Of a stretch of 39,386 nt of DNA, positions 18,575-26,561 are shown piece after piece. Position numbers and translations under genes: made by a program. The DNA comes from Alphaproteobacteria bacterium (lineage in GTDB: Bacteria; Pseudomonadota; Alphaproteobacteria; SMXQ01). The DNA lies in the NCBI GenBank assembly GCA_009380075.1, contig WHSO01000028.1, positions 1 to 39,386 on the forward strand, given 5' to 3'. Within the stretch, counting starts at the first letter, position 1. Every line of letters starts with the position of its first letter. The notes below the pieces were generated by a model. That model worked only from the letters and a program-made list of their open reading frames with translations. It searched no databases and had not been told where the DNA came from.

Positions 18575-19894
18575 TTACTTTTTGCACTCCATCTTGCCGG
18601 CGTAGGAGTTGTTTCCCTCGAACCAGACCTTGCAGGCCATGCCGGCCTTAACAGCCTTGGACTTGGCCGCCTTTCCACCGATATTGATCTTGGTGTAGCC
18701 GCCCGACATGCGCGACTTGTACTTCTTCCCGTCGGCTTCGAACTCGAAACGGCCTTTCTTGGCGATCTTGGTGATCTTGCCCTCGACGATCTGCCACTTG
18801 ACCTGGCGCACCGGCGATTTCGGATCCTTGAGGATGGCGGCGTAACGTTCGTAGAGCGCACGCGGCATCTTGCCGAGACCTTCGACCAGCTTCTGGACCT
18901 CGGCCCCGTCGAGCGGGCTGGTCAAAAGACGAAGTTTCTTCGCTTCCTTCTTGTACTCGGGATCTTCATGAGCCGCCATGAAGGCCGTGCGCAGCGCCTT
19001 GACGCGATCCGCCGGGATGCCCGGCGGTCCGGCGAAGGGACGGGCCAGGAAGAACGGCGCTTCCAGCAGGGCGATCAGGTCCTTGTCTTCCTGCTTGCTA
19101 GCGATTTCCTGGGCCGTGGGTGCGTCGGGAAACTCCTTGAGCCGGGTCTTGGTCGCGAACTGCATGATGACCCGTACGGGGCTGTCCTTGCCGAGCCATT
19201 GCGGTTGGGCTGTCTTCGCCGACGCGTAGCCCGCCATACGACCCTGCGCCTCGTTGCGTTCGACGGCGAGGTAGAGCGTATTGCCGCCCGGATAGCCGCG
19301 CAAGGCAAGGATGTTGAGGCCGAGCACCTCGCGCAACACGATGGGCACGTCGGTCCCGTCGGACCCGAAGGCGGTGGAGGCGAACATGAGCGGCGTCTTG
19401 GTCTGCCGCAGGTCGCTGATCGACTTGATCCCCGTGTCCTTGCGCACGAACATCAGGTAGGCTTCGCCCTTGTAGCTCGACGAGGTGCCGATCCACGTCA
19501 GTTTCAGGGGATCGTACTTGACCTGCTTGGAGTCCCCCGCGAAGGCCAGGACCGGCACGCCCCGCGCGAAGATACCGAACTCGGTCCCGTCCTTGGGCGC
19601 CTGGTTATAGAGATAGTTGACGGAATTGATGCTGCCGGCCCCCGTCATGTTCACCGCCACGACGTTGGGCTTGCCCGGCAGATGCTTGCCGATATGGCGC
19701 GCGAGTTGGCGGCCATAGCGGTCGTAGCCGCCGCCGGCGGCATAGCCGATGACGACCCGGATGGTCTTGCCCTCGAACATCTCCTTCGCGGAGACGTCCG
19801 ACGGCGTCATGGCGGCGAGTGTTGAAACGCCCGCGACGGCTGCCGCGGTCGAAAAGGCGAGGAACCCTCGCCCGAAGGGTTTACGATGGATCAT
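18575..19894 (-). CDS. Bug/TctC-type periplasmic binding protein with extra C-terminal domain (copy 4)
   Basis: The 439-residue product has a long N-terminal signal sequence (about 36 residues, ending near VSA-KE), receptor motifs IGYAAGGGYDRYGR, NMTGAGSINSVNYLYNQ and YDPLKLTWIGTSSSY, and the extra C-terminal domain (GKITKIAKKGRFEFEADGKK ... GMACKVWFEG ... MEC). It groups with copies 2 and 3. A candidate promoter at 19982-20010 would give an untranslated leader of about 80 bases. Copy 5 upstream has the same promoter wording at the same distance, which suggests common regulation (inference). Confidence 0.88.
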   Translation of the reverse strand: MIHRKPFGRGFLAFSTAAAVAGVSTLAAMTPSDVSAKEMFEGKTIRVVIGYAAGGGYDRYGRQLARHIGKHLPGKPNVVAVNMTGAGSINSVNYLYNQAPKDGTEFGIFARGVPVLAFAGDSKQVKYDPLKLTWIGTSSSYKGEAYLMFVRKDTGIKSISDLRQTKTPLMFASTAFGSDGTDVPIVLREVLGLNILALRGYPGGNTLYLAVERNEAQGRMAGYASAKTAQPQWLGKDSPVRVIMQFATKTRLKEFPDAPTAQEIASKQEDKDLIALLEAPFFLARPFAGPPGIPADRVKALRTAFMAAHEDPEYKKEAKKLRLLTSPLDGAEVQKLVEGLGKMPRALYERYAAILKDPKSPVRQVKWQIVEGKITKIAKKGRFEFEADGKKYKSRMSGGYTKINIGGKAAKSKAVKAGMACKVWFEGNNSYAGKMECKK

Positions 19895-19981
19895 TGTTGT
19901 CTCCCAGTGTTGTAGGGGGAAAGCGTCACCCGGATTGTTGTTTTCGGGCTTGGGCGATTCCTAAATCCTATTGTTTTACAC

Positions 19982-20010
19982 AGCGTAGCCTTTGCGGCAC
20001 CGGGGTTCAA
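19982..20010 (-). promoter_or_regulatory. candidate promoter of binding-protein gene copy 4
   Basis: On the minus strand, TTGAAC (20010-20005), a 17-base spacer and TACGCT (19987-19982). The -35 and its flanks (GGTTGAACCCC) are identical to the candidate promoter of copy 5 at 21496-21524, at the same distance from the start codon. It was found by eye. Confidence 0.4.
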
Positions 20011-20116
20011 CCGTCGCGCCGGGAACCATCCGGAATCCGCAAAAATCCTTGGAAAAAGTCGTATAAACCGGCCGAAAGAACACCGATTTTCGATGGATGC
20101 CGTGCGGCATGCGGCG

Positions 20117-20152
20117 AAAAAAAAACGGCGGACCCGACATGCGGGCCCGCCG
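20117..20152 (-). terminator. rho-independent terminator of binding-protein gene copy 5
   Basis: On the minus strand an 11-bp stem with one mismatch (CGGGCCCGCCG region, 20126-20152) is followed by a run of nine T (20125-20117). This is a textbook terminator just past the stop at 20174. Confidence 0.85.
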
Positions 20153-20173
20153 ACTTGGCAGCGCGCAAGCCAC

Positions 20174-21409
20174 CTAGTTCTTGCAATCCACCCGTTTGGC
20201 CTCCGCCCCCGGCCGCGGGTAGGTAAAGGTGCAGGTCATCCCCACTTTTATTTCTTTGCGTTTGACCGAATTGCCATTGACGGTCAACGTCGTGCGCGAG
20301 CCGGAAACCTTGGCGCTGACCTCCTTGTCCTCGTGCTTGATGAAGATGGTGCGGCCTTCTTTCTTGATCTGGCTGACCGGACCGACGTGCTGCATCATGT
20401 CCACCTTGACGGTCGACAGGCGCTTGAGCAGCGCGACGACCTCGGACGGCTGGTCCATAAGCTCGACGATCCGCTTCTGCACATCCTCACCGTAGGCGGG
20501 CTCGAGCGACCGGCCGGCCCGTTTCGCCGCGGCGACGAAATCCTTGTCCTCGACCGATTCCTTGAACGCCGTGCGCAACGCCGAAAGGCGATCGGCTGGA
20601 ATGTCCGGCGGTCCCGCGGCGATTCGCGAAAGCTGGCCCATATTGGCGAGCAGCTTCATCACGGCTTTTGCCTGGGGGTTCTTGGCGTAGGCGCGCGCGT
20701 CCTGGATGCCCTTGACACTGCCGCCGACCTGCATGATGACGCGGAGCCGGCCGGCGCGCTGATAGGTAAGCGCCGAATCCTCGCTGCCCATCAGGATGTC
20801 GAGCTCGCCCCTGAGGATGGCCAGCGCGGCTTGGGACCCGGAGTAACCGGTGATGATCTTGTAGGGGAGGCCGAAGGCGGTCCCTACCATGAACGAATCG
20901 GTGTACGACCCCGAACCCACGCCGGAGGCGGAAAATTTCAGTGTCTCCTTGGCATTGAGGATGTCTTCGAAGGTCTTGTACTTCGAGTCCTTGCCCACCG
21001 ACATGGTGCGCGGTTCCGACGCCAGCTTGCCGAGCCACGACATCTTGGCGAGGTCGAAACGGATGCCCTTCTGCTTGAGCACCTGGGAATAGACGAGGCC
21101 GGTGGTAAAATTGCCCATGGTCAGGCCGTTGGGTTGCGCCGTGTAGATCAGGTTGACCCCGATGATATGCCCGGCGCCGGGGCGGTTCTTGACCACGAAC
21201 TTCGAGCCCGGAAGCTTCTTTTCCATGGTATTGGCGAGCAATCGGCCCCAATAATCGTGGCCACCGCCAGGCGCCGTGGTCACGATCCATTCGGCCGTCT
21301 TGCCGTCGAAATAGGCCTTGCCCTTGTCCGCCGCCAAGGCACCGCCTGCGGCTATGGCGAGGCACAAGGCAAACACAACACCAAGCAGGCTACGCGCAAA
21401 TATTCTCAT
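20174..21409 (-). CDS. Bug/TctC-type periplasmic binding protein with extra C-terminal domain (copy 5)
   Basis: The 411-residue product has a signal peptide (cleavage near ALA-AD, about 27). The receptor part differs from copies 1-4: TTAPGGGHDYWGRL replaces GYDxYAR, and NRPGAGHIIGVNLIY replaces the QNMxGAGS region. Copies 5, 6 and 7 thus form a second subgroup with probably different ligands. The C-terminal extra domain is present (VSQIKKEGRTIFIKHEDKEV ... VSGSRTTLTVNG ... GMTCTFTYPRPGAEA ... DC) and keeps the two cysteines. A candidate promoter lies at 21496-21524. There are no membrane transport partners nearby. Confidence 0.88.
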   Translation of the reverse strand: MRIFARSLLGVVFALCLAIAAGGALAADKGKAYFDGKTAEWIVTTAPGGGHDYWGRLLANTMEKKLPGSKFVVKNRPGAGHIIGVNLIYTAQPNGLTMGNFTTGLVYSQVLKQKGIRFDLAKMSWLGKLASEPRTMSVGKDSKYKTFEDILNAKETLKFSASGVGSGSYTDSFMVGTAFGLPYKIITGYSGSQAALAILRGELDILMGSEDSALTYQRAGRLRVIMQVGGSVKGIQDARAYAKNPQAKAVMKLLANMGQLSRIAAGPPDIPADRLSALRTAFKESVEDKDFVAAAKRAGRSLEPAYGEDVQKRIVELMDQPSEVVALLKRLSTVKVDMMQHVGPVSQIKKEGRTIFIKHEDKEVSAKVSGSRTTLTVNGNSVKRKEIKVGMTCTFTYPRPGAEAKRVDCKN

Positions 21410-21495
21410 CCTTGCCCCCCGGTTCTTGTTGCGGGAGCGCCCCGTACAGACTGCATATTATCGTATTCGCGGGATGCTCCCCTGCCGTGACCGGA

Positions 21496-21524
21496 AGGCT
21501 AGCAAGGCGGGGATAGGGGTTCAA
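21496..21524 (-). promoter_or_regulatory. candidate promoter of binding-protein gene copy 5
   Basis: TTGAAC (21524-21519), a 17-base spacer and TAGCCT (21501-21496) on the minus strand, about 80 bases upstream of the start codon. The GGTTGAACCCC wording is shared with the candidate at 19982-20010. Confidence 0.4.
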
Positions 21525-21587
21525 CCAAAGAAGGCAGGCGGGTCCCTTGGACCAGCCCAACTACTTGATATCACAGGAATCTTTTTG

Positions 21588-22820
21588 TTATTGGCAGTCG
21601 ATCTGCTGGGCCTCCGCCCCGGGCCGCGGATAGGTGATGGTGCAGGTCAGGCCCGGCTTGAAGATATCCCTTTTGGCGGTCTTTCCGGCCTGGGTGATCT
21701 TGGTCCGGGACCCGGAAACCTTGGCCGAAACCTCCTGTCCAGCGCGCTGGATGAAGACCTCCCGGCCCTCGTTCTTCACCTGGGTGATGGGGCCGGTGTG
21801 CTTGACCATTTCCTCCTTCATCGACGACAGCTTCTTCAGCATGGCGACGATTTCCGGCGGCTGCGCCATCAGCTCCGTGATCATCTTGTGGACGCCGGCG
21901 CCGTAGGCCGGCTCGGTTTCCCGCTGGGCGCGCTTGGCGGCTTCCTGCAGCTCCTTGCTCTCGATGGCGCCCTTGAACGCGGTACGCAGGGCCTCGAGGC
22001 GGTCCGCCGGAACCTTCGGCGGCCCGGCGGTGATGCGCGACAGGTTGCCCATCAGGGACATCAGACGGATCACCTGCTTGCCCAGCGGCGTCTTGACGTA
22101 ATCGTTGGCATCCGCCATTCCCCGGACGCCGCTGCCGCCGACCATCATGATATTGCGCAAGTGTCCCGCACGGACGTAGGAGTCGGCCGAATCCTCCCCG
22201 CCCATCAGCACGTCCAGTTCGCCGCGTACCATGGCGAGCGCCGCCTGCGAACCGGAATAGCCGTTGATGATCTTGAACGGAATGTTGAAGGCCGTCCCCA
22301 CCATGAAGGAGTCGGTAAAGGAGCCCGACCCGACGCCGGACGACGAAAACTTGACCTCGCGCTTCGAGTTGAGCACGTCGGCGAAGGTCTTGTATTCCGA
22401 CTTGACCGCGACCGACATGACCCGGCGCTCCGACGACACCTTGCCGAGCCACGACATCTTCGCAAGGTCGAAGCGGATGCCCTTGGTCCCGATCAGCTGC
22501 GAGTACACGAGACCGGTCGAAAAGTTGCCCACCGTGAGCCCGTTCGGCGGCGCCGTGTAGACGAGGTTCGCGCCGATGATGTGGCCGGCGCCGGGACGGT
22601 TCTTGACGACGAATTTCGACCCCGGCAACTGGCGTTGCATGTTGATCGCCACCAGCCGTCCCCAGAAGTCGTGGCCGCCGCCGGGCGCGGTGGAGACGAT
22701 CCACTCCACGGTCTTGCCCTTGAAGTAGTCCTTGCCCTTGGCCTGGGCGAAGGCGGGCGACGAGTCATACGCGCATACAAAAACGGCGCCAGCGAGCATG
22801 ACGCGACACAGGTACCGCAT
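21588..22820 (-). CDS. Bug/TctC-type periplasmic binding protein with extra C-terminal domain (copy 6)
   Basis: The 410-residue product is a close paralog of copy 5: STAPGGGHDFWGRL, NRPGAGHIIGANLVY, FDLAKMSWLGK and GSGSFTDSFMVGTAF. The signal peptide ends near AFA-QA (about 30). The extra C-terminal domain reads VKNEGREVFIQRAGQEV ... VSGSRTKITQAG ... GLTCTITYPRPGAEA ... DC. ATG 22820 is chosen because GGGAGG lies 10 bases upstream and the signal peptide begins there; an in-frame start at 22916 would add an unlikely 32-residue lead. It is transcribed on the minus strand like copies 2-5 and lies downstream of the alpha/beta hydrolase. Confidence 0.88.
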   Translation of the reverse strand: MRYLCRVMLAGAVFVCAYDSSPAFAQAKGKDYFKGKTVEWIVSTAPGGGHDFWGRLVAINMQRQLPGSKFVVKNRPGAGHIIGANLVYTAPPNGLTVGNFSTGLVYSQLIGTKGIRFDLAKMSWLGKVSSERRVMSVAVKSEYKTFADVLNSKREVKFSSSGVGSGSFTDSFMVGTAFNIPFKIINGYSGSQAALAMVRGELDVLMGGEDSADSYVRAGHLRNIMMVGGSGVRGMADANDYVKTPLGKQVIRLMSLMGNLSRITAGPPKVPADRLEALRTAFKGAIESKELQEAAKRAQRETEPAYGAGVHKMITELMAQPPEIVAMLKKLSSMKEEMVKHTGPITQVKNEGREVFIQRAGQEVSAKVSGSRTKITQAGKTAKRDIFKPGLTCTITYPRPGAEAQQIDCQ

Positions 22821-22965
22821 CGGATAAACCTCCCAACGAAGGGGCTTGGGGTTTCTTGGTGTTGTTGCGCGGATTTGACCACAAGCCGATGCCCCGCACA
22901 ATGGGACAACGACCACCGGTGCGATGCCGTATCCCCCGTAATCGCAGCCTTTCAGGACTTTACCC

Positions 22966-24216
22966 CTATTTTTTATAGGGAGTTATGTTCGCTTTCCCGG
23001 AGGCGTCGATGTACCACAGTTCCGATTTCATCGGCTTGCCGTTCACGCGGTCGAGCATCCAGTCGAACATCATCGTTTCGCGGTTCTCGCCATTCGCTGC
23101 CGCCGGCCCGCCGTGGATCGAATGGTTGGCGCTTTCGTAGACCACCAGGCGCTTGGGCGCCCGGATCTGCTCGAACAGGCGGTAGGTATGCTCGACCGGC
23201 GACAACTGGTCGTCCTCGCCGGCGACAATCATGTACGGGCATTTCACCCTGGGCGCGACCTTGCGCAGATCGAAGCCCTTGACGAAGGTATCGAATTTTC
23301 GTTCGTCTTCGTAGCCGCACATGAACATGAAGCGCACCTTGAAGGTGGGCGAGGCCATGTTGAAGATCGTGTGCGCGCCCGGCTCCTGGCAGATGCCGGT
23401 GGCGCTCACGCCCTTGATCCGGTTGGCGAGCGCCGCCGCCGCCTGGGTCCCGAAATAGGTGCCGAAGGAGGAGCCGCGGATGACGATGCGCTCGGGATCG
23501 ATCTCCGGCTGGTCGCAGAGCCAGTCGACGCAGGCCACCGCCGCCGCCTGGAACGCCGTCGGGGTGAGGTAGATACCGCGGCCGGGGCACTCGCCCTGCC
23601 CCGGCCCGTCGAGCGCCAGCACGGCAAAACCGCGCTCGATGGCGGGATCGCCGTACATGGCGACCATGTTCTCCTTCGACCCGTCCATGCCGCCCGTCAC
23701 CACCGTCACCGGGAACCGTTCGCTCTTGGCCGGCGGATGCGGCAGATGCAGGTACGCCGGCAGCGACTTGCCCCGACCGAAGGGAATCTCGACCCGCCTG
23801 ACCGGCCGCGGCGCGTATTTCATGTATTTGGCGAAGGTGGCGTTCATGCGTTCCTCGAGCTCGGCCACCGTGTCGTCGAAGTCGAAATAGGGCCACTGGG
23901 CGGAGGCATAGAGCAACGAGGCGGTGATGAACTGCTCGCGCGCCGAAACGAAGCGCTTCTGCTTCTCGAAGGCACGGCCACGCACCTCGGCCCTGCGTCC
24001 GGCGCGGGCGAACTCGGGCCCGATATCGTTGAACTTCTTCATCCGCGCGGCGGCCGCGCGGAACGCGGCGATGCCTTCGGACCCGCCGCGGCTGCCCTTC
24101 GACTGGATGCGCCCCTGGTCCCATTCGGGCCCGACGGTGGCGATGACGGCGTCGAGAATCCACCGCTGCTCCTGCCAGCGCCGGGTGCGGCGCTCGACAT
24201 GCAGGCGTTTCTTCAT
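22966..24216 (-). CDS. alpha/beta hydrolase (FrsA / dihydroxy-pseudo-oxynicotine hydrolase type)
   Basis: This is a 416-residue cytoplasmic enzyme without a signal peptide. An N-terminal helical cap (about 1-140) precedes the hydrolase core. GGMDGSKE (about 175-182) matches the oxyanion-loop motif GGxDxxKE of this subfamily. The nucleophile elbow is RGSSFGTYFG with Ser at about 250. The acid is probably Asp335/336 in AGEDDQ, and the base His365 in SANHSIHG. Related enzymes include 2,6-dihydroxy-pseudo-oxynicotine C-C hydrolase and various esterases or acyl hydrolases. The substrate is unknown. The start ATG has GGGAGGGAA upstream. The stop codon lies inside a short palindrome (CCCTAT / ATAGGG). 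It is divergent from the VOC gene. Confidence 0.88.
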   Translation of the reverse strand: MKKRLHVERRTRRWQEQRWILDAVIATVGPEWDQGRIQSKGSRGGSEGIAAFRAAAARMKKFNDIGPEFARAGRRAEVRGRAFEKQKRFVSAREQFITASLLYASAQWPYFDFDDTVAELEERMNATFAKYMKYAPRPVRRVEIPFGRGKSLPAYLHLPHPPAKSERFPVTVVTGGMDGSKENMVAMYGDPAIERGFAVLALDGPGQGECPGRGIYLTPTAFQAAAVACVDWLCDQPEIDPERIVIRGSSFGTYFGTQAAAALANRIKGVSATGICQEPGAHTIFNMASPTFKVRFMFMCGYEDERKFDTFVKGFDLRKVAPRVKCPYMIVAGEDDQLSPVEHTYRLFEQIRAPKRLVVYESANHSIHGGPAAANGENRETMMFDWMLDRVNGKPMKSELWYIDASGKANITPYKK

Positions 24217-24446
24217 GCGTTCCCTCCCATCGCGGTCCGCCCCGTTCCGCTGTCGTCCGAAGCCCGGCTTGCAGCGGTTTACCCGCTGTTTGGTGACATG
24301 CTAGCCTGACGGCACTCTGGCGAGCGGGCCCGTGCGTGTCAATCGCCCCAGCCCACGGGTAGTGTCTCAGTTTCAACGGGCGGGCCGCCGTTGATCCTTT
24401 GGAGGTCAAACACTACCGTGACCACAGCGTTCTGAGGAGCGGCCTC

Positions 24447-24782
24447 ATGGATAAGATCGCCTACATCGAATTTCCCACGAGCGATGGCGCCGGGACCGGC
24501 AAGTTCTTTTCCGACGCCTTCGGCTGGAAGCTGATCGATTATGGCCCGACCTATACCGGGCTCGATGGAGCGGGGATCGACGGGGGGATCGATGCCGGGG
24601 CTGGTCGGGTCGCGGCACCGCTCGCGGTCATCCGGGCTGAGGACATCGACGATGCCGAAAGGCGGGTGGTGGTGGCGGGTGGAATCGTTACACGCGCCCA
24701 GTTCGACTTTCCGGGCGGACGGCGCTTCCACTTCCGCGAGCCTGGCGGATCGGAATTGGCGGTTTATGCGGAAAAGGACTGA
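24447..24782 (+). CDS. VOC (glyoxalase/bleomycin resistance-like) family protein
   Basis: The 111-residue protein is a single VOC unit. It opens with IAYIEFPTSDGAGTGKFFSDAFGWKL, typical of the first beta-alpha-beta-beta-beta module of glyoxalase-like proteins, and ends with FREPGGSELAVYAE, the usual second-module ending. VOC proteins are small metal-dependent lyases, isomerases, dioxygenases or binding proteins; the specific function is not assignable. ATG 24447 has GAGGAG 8 bases upstream and aligns with the domain start; the longer frame from 24399 is not favoured. A binding-protein gene (copy 7) starts 120 bases downstream on the same strand. Confidence 0.82.
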   Translation: MDKIAYIEFPTSDGAGTGKFFSDAFGWKLIDYGPTYTGLDGAGIDGGIDAGAGRVAAPLAVIRAEDIDDAERRVVVAGGIVTRAQFDFPGGRRFHFREPGGSELAVYAEKD

Positions 24783-24901
24783 GCGTGTCGGGCACGTCGA
24801 ATTTCAAACTGAGGCACTACCAGCCCCCGTACTGTGTGGCCAGCCAGGTCAAACAATTCGCGTCCCCAATGGGTGCACAACCACAGCAGGAAGGCCGAAC
24901 C

Positions 24902-26146
24902 ATGAACTCACACAAGATATCCTTCGTTATTGCCGCGGCCTCGGCCGTGGTCCTCTCGGCGTCGACGGCCCGCGCCGCCGATGACGTGAAATTCTTCGAC
25001 GGCAAGTCCGTCACCTACATCGTCGCCACCGGGGCCGGCGGCGGCTTCGATTTCTACGGGCGGCTGATCTCCCAGTACATGAAGAAGAACCTCCCGGGCT
25101 CGACCTTCGTCGTCCGCAACATGCCGGGCGCCGGCCATATCATCGGCACCAACTACATCTACAATTCGAAGCCCGACGGGCTGACCATCGGCACCTTCAA
25201 CACCGCCATGTTCTTCAACCAGATTCTCAATAAAAAGGGCGTAAAGTACGACCTTGCAAAGATGAACTTCCTCGGCAAGGCATCGTCTTCGCCGCAGATC
25301 GTGATGGTGAACGGCAAGCTTCCGTATAAGTCCATCGCCGAACTCCGCGCGTCGGGCAAGGTGCTGAAGATGGCGACCGGCGGGCCGGGGTCCGGTCGCT
25401 GGGTCTTCGCCAAGATGACCGAAGCGGCCCTCGGCCTGAAGTTCAAGATGATCCCGGGCTACGACGGCCCCGACGCCCATCTCGCCATGCTGCGGGGCGA
25501 GGTCGACGTGATGATGGGCTCCATCGAGAGCAACATCGACTTCCATCGCCAGGGCAAGGGCCGGCTGCTGACGGTCTATTCGACCGAGCGCGATCCCGAC
25601 GCCAAGGATGTTCCCACCGCCTATGAGCTGATCAAGGACGAGGACGGCAAGCAGCTCGCGCGCCTGACCACCCTGTCGGGCGAGATGTGGCGCGTTACCG
25701 GCGCGCCGCCGGGCATTCCGGCGGGCCGCCTCGCCGCCCTGCGCGCCGCCTACAAGAAGGCCCTGCTCGATCCCCAATTGCAGGCCGCGGCCAAGAAGGC
25801 GGGGCGCGAGGTCATGCCGGCTTTCGGCGAGGACGTGGACAAGGCCTTCCGGGAGGCCCTCGGCGTATCGCCCAAGGTGAAGAAGCTGATCATCGAGGCC
25901 AACGCGCCGACCGCCAAGGTGGAGTTCCTCAATCACACCGGCAAGGTGACCAAGAGCGAAGGGGACGGCCGCAAGCTCTTCCTGATGCATGAGGGCAAGG
26001 AAGTCTCGGCCAAGGTTTCGGGCTCCCGCACCAAGGTCAGCATCGCGGGCAAGCCCGGCAATCGCAAGGCGATCACGCCCGGCATGACCTGCACGTTCGT
26101 CTATCTGCGCGCTGGCGCGGAGGCCAAGGAAGTGAACTGCAAGTAG
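24902..26146 (+). CDS. Bug/TctC-type periplasmic binding protein with extra C-terminal domain (copy 7)
   Basis: The 414-residue product has a signal peptide (cleavage near ARA-AD, about 23). The receptor domain shows VATGAGGGFDFYGRL, VRNMPGAGHIIGTNYIY and PGYDGPDAHLAMLRGEVD. The extra domain (GKVTKSEGDGRKLFLMHEGK ... VSGSRTKVSIAG ... GMTCTFVYLRAGAEA ... NC) matches copies 5 and 6 best. ATG 24902 follows AGGAAGG; the upstream in-frame region from 24785 is probably untranslated. It is the only copy of the second subgroup on the plus strand and lies just behind the VOC gene. Confidence 0.88.
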   Translation: MNSHKISFVIAAASAVVLSASTARAADDVKFFDGKSVTYIVATGAGGGFDFYGRLISQYMKKNLPGSTFVVRNMPGAGHIIGTNYIYNSKPDGLTIGTFNTAMFFNQILNKKGVKYDLAKMNFLGKASSSPQIVMVNGKLPYKSIAELRASGKVLKMATGGPGSGRWVFAKMTEAALGLKFKMIPGYDGPDAHLAMLRGEVDVMMGSIESNIDFHRQGKGRLLTVYSTERDPDAKDVPTAYELIKDEDGKQLARLTTLSGEMWRVTGAPPGIPAGRLAALRAAYKKALLDPQLQAAAKKAGREVMPAFGEDVDKAFREALGVSPKVKKLIIEANAPTAKVEFLNHTGKVTKSEGDGRKLFLMHEGKEVSAKVSGSRTKVSIAGKPGNRKAITPGMTCTFVYLRAGAEAKEVNCK

Positions 26147-26156
26147 GACATTGTCA

Positions 26157-26181
26157 CCGGGCGGCCCGAACGGCCGCCCGG
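26157..26181 (+). terminator. hairpin after binding-protein gene copy 7
   Basis: A perfect 10-bp stem (CCGGGCGGCC / GGCCGCCCGG) with a 5-base loop lies 10 bases after the stop, between convergent genes. The T tract is weak (CTTTAA further on). Confidence 0.6.
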
Positions 26182-26196
26182 CGTCGGCTGCTTTAA

Positions 26197-26550
26197 TCAG
26201 GATTTCTCTGCCGGTAATACCTTGAACGAGAAGTGCACACCAGCATCCGCGGCAACTCGCGCAACGTGTTCTAAAAACCTATTGCCCTCACCGCCGGGTT
26301 CGTACTTCGCCAGGATACTGATCTTGACCGGAGTTGTGGGCGCCACTTCCTGACCGGTGGTTTCGCGGAGTTGCTCGTACACTTCACCACTATCAATGAA
26401 GTTGAAATAGCGATTTACCTTCGCTTGTAAAAGCGACAAGTGTTGGATTTCATCCTCCCAGGCGCAATCGTCGACAAGAGTGAGTACTACATATCCAGTA
26501 TCCTTTTCCAGACCAAGATAATCGACAGTATTTGCATCTGTTAGTCGCAT
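26197..26550 (-). CDS. putative RHS immunity protein (DUF6572-like)
   Basis: The product has 117 residues and no signal peptide. It starts MRLTDANTVDYLGLEKDTGY and contains a WEDEIQHLSLLQAKVNRYFNFIDSGEVYE segment. From memory this resembles the DUF6572 family, small acidic proteins often found behind RHS toxins. It is the gene immediately behind the RHS toxin tip. A TTG at 26565 overlaps the RHS stop, but ATG 26550 is preferred: GAGGGAC lies before it and the family-like sequence starts there. The role is inferred to be neutralising the adjacent nuclease-like toxin. GC content is lower than in the housekeeping parts of the window, consistent with an exchangeable toxin-immunity cassette. Confidence 0.7.
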   Translation of the reverse strand: MRLTDANTVDYLGLEKDTGYVVLTLVDDCAWEDEIQHLSLLQAKVNRYFNFIDSGEVYEQLRETTGQEVAPTTPVKISILAKYEPGGEGNRFLEHVARVAADAGVHFSFKVLPAEKS

Positions 26551-26561
26551 AACACTGTCCC

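Noticed and set aside
22960-22985. Palindrome CCCTAT / ATAGGG around the stop of the alpha/beta hydrolase
   Set aside because: The stem is only 6 bp, AT-rich in the loop, and lacks a T tract on the transcript side; not a convincing terminator.
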